Origin: Acidimicrobiales bacterium
GTDB lineage: Bacteria; Actinomycetota; Acidimicrobiia; Acidimicrobiales; Poriferisodalaceae
Direction of reading: 5' to 3'
DNA length: 64,000 nt
Assembly: GCA_014239555.1 (NCBI GenBank)
Contig: JAAZYR010000006.1
Location: 62,001-126,000, forward strand
Shown: one piece after another, positions 63,326-64,000 of the stretch
Numbering within the stretch: the first letter of the stretch is position 1
Layout: each line of letters opens with the position of its first letter
The notes under the pieces: model-generated
What the model saw: the letters and a program-made list of their open reading frames with translations, nothing else
What the model was told of the DNA's origin: nothing
Databases searched by the model: none
Position numbers and translations under genes: made by a program

Positions 63326-64000
63326 GTGGAGTCCATACCGTTATCGGTTCTCGATCTAGCGACTGTTGCCAGTGACGCTACGAGTTCACAGGCGCTGACC
63401 GAAGCAACTCTCGTCGCTAAACGGGCAGAAGAACTGGGGTATTTTCGATTTTGGGTGGCTGAGCATCACAACATGGACACCGTGGCGAGCACCTCGCCAG
63501 CGGTACTTATCGCCCACGTCGCGGCATCAACAAAACGAATCAAAGTGGGCTCAGGTGGCGTGATGTTGCCCAACCACGCACCACTAGTTATTGCGGAACA
63601 ATTCGCCCTCCTTGAGGCGCTGCATCCTGGTCGTATCGACTTAGGCATAGGCAGGGCACCTGGTAGCGACCGTCAAACCATGGCGGTGATTCGAGGATCT
63701 GCAACGGCACTGTCGGTTGAAGATTTTCCACGCGATCTCATTGATTTAATGGGCCTGCTAGGTGATGTGCGAACTGACCACGGATTGTGGAACAAGTTCT
63801 CTGCGACTCCAGTGGCCACCTCGTCTCCCGACGTTATTCTTCTTGGCTCAAGTGGATTTAGCGCCCAATTGTCAGGAGTGTTAGGTCTCCCCTTCACGTT
63901 TGCAAACCACTTCGACACTGGAGGCACCTTCGAAGCTGTTCAGATGTACCGCGAAGCCTTCCGACCCTCACCGATTCTGGATGAGCCTTACACCATTGTC
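63326..64000 (+). CDS. Luciferase-like (LLM) flavin-dependent oxidoreductase, 3' end outside the window
   Basis: 225 codons to the window edge. LSVLDLATVASDATSSQALTEATLVAKRAEELGYFRFWVAEHHNMDTVA is the opening of the bacterial luciferase-like group, and ALLEALHPGRIDLGIGRAPGSDRQTM the substrate/flavin loop. Such enzymes use FMNH2 or F420. GTG 63326 is chosen because of the TAGATT box; another GTG lies 3 nt earlier. Confidence 0.88.
   Translation, partial: MESIPLSVLDLATVASDATSSQALTEATLVAKRAEELGYFRFWVAEHHNMDTVASTSPAVLIAHVAASTKRIKVGSGGVMLPNHAPLVIAEQFALLEALHPGRIDLGIGRAPGSDRQTMAVIRGSATALSVEDFPRDLIDLMGLLGDVRTDHGLWNKFSATPVATSSPDVILLGSSGFSAQLSGVLGLPFTFANHFDTGGTFEAVQMYREAFRPSPILDEPYTIV

Overview
The window (about 52% GC by eye) looks like a chromosome segment of a free-living, probably marine, actinobacterium of the Acidimicrobiia type. 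This is inferred from the gene content: mycothiol-type maleylpyruvate isomerase relatives, many type III CoA-transferases, Baeyer-Villiger/FMO monooxygenases, PhyH dioxygenases and VOC proteins. It is also inferred from the start signals: many genes have a TANNNT box exactly 6 nt before the start codon, the mark of leaderless mRNAs. No rRNA, tRNA, insertion sequence, phage gene or CRISPR array was seen.

Layout. 1-371: 5' end of a metY-like gene (minus strand) behind a SAM-I/SAM-IV-clan riboswitch. 491-4285: small protein, VOC protein, flavin monooxygenase, methyltransferase. 4290-6453: GH51 arabinofuranosidase and a hypothetical zinc-type protein. 6777-11443: nitroreductase, cold-shock protein, sulfurtransferase, two small NIPSNAP/ABM-like proteins around a 40-bp tandem repeat and a strong terminator. 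11633-19483: hotdog protein, two-domain CoA-transferase, mycothiol-type protein, cupin, aminotransferase, acyl-CoA ligase. 20305-21279: quinone oxidoreductase. 26134-21398 (minus): a tightly overlapping five-gene operon. 26195-29271: PhyH dioxygenase coupled to a large FMO. 29268-33806 (minus): threonine aldolase, carboxyltransferase, D-aminoacylase-like protein. 34074-39332: cupin, infA, CoA-transferase, enoyl-CoA hydratase, acyl-CoA dehydrogenase. 39359-51375: phosphodiesterase, ECI-like hydratase, metallo-hydrolases, PhyH, VOC proteins, MFS transporter, sulfatase, SDR, M20 hydrolase. 51387-54186: CaCA exchanger and pentonate dehydratase. 54411-64000: amidohydrolase with a G3E GTPase, aminotransferase, lactonase-like MBL, group-D flavoprotein, second two-domain CoA-transferase, CinA-C and a luciferase-like oxidoreductase cut by the window end.

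The central discovery is in the five-gene operon. A single 501-codon frame (24232-22727, minus) resembling the linalool dehydratase/isomerase (Ldi) family is interrupted only by an in-frame TGA at codon 221. That codon lies nine residues after a conserved-looking Cys, which is where the second catalytic Cys of Ldi lies relative to the first. The TGA is followed, at the same 18-nt distance as in E. coli fdhF, by a hairpin with the loop GGUCU. I interpret it as a selenocysteine-containing Ldi-like enzyme with a bacterial SECIS, co-transcribed with a 3-hydroxyisobutyrate-dehydrogenase-like enzyme, an acyl-CoA-dehydrogenase-like flavoprotein, a phosphotriesterase/lactonase-like hydrolase and a hotdog thioesterase.

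Taken together the genes suggest a scavenger of branched or cyclic organic molecules (terpenoid-, lactone- or steroid-like) by oxygenation, lactone opening, CoA activation or transfer and beta-oxidation, with side capacity for pentose polysaccharide (GH51, pentonate dehydratase), sulfate esters and blocked amino acids. Substrates cannot be fixed from sequence alone.
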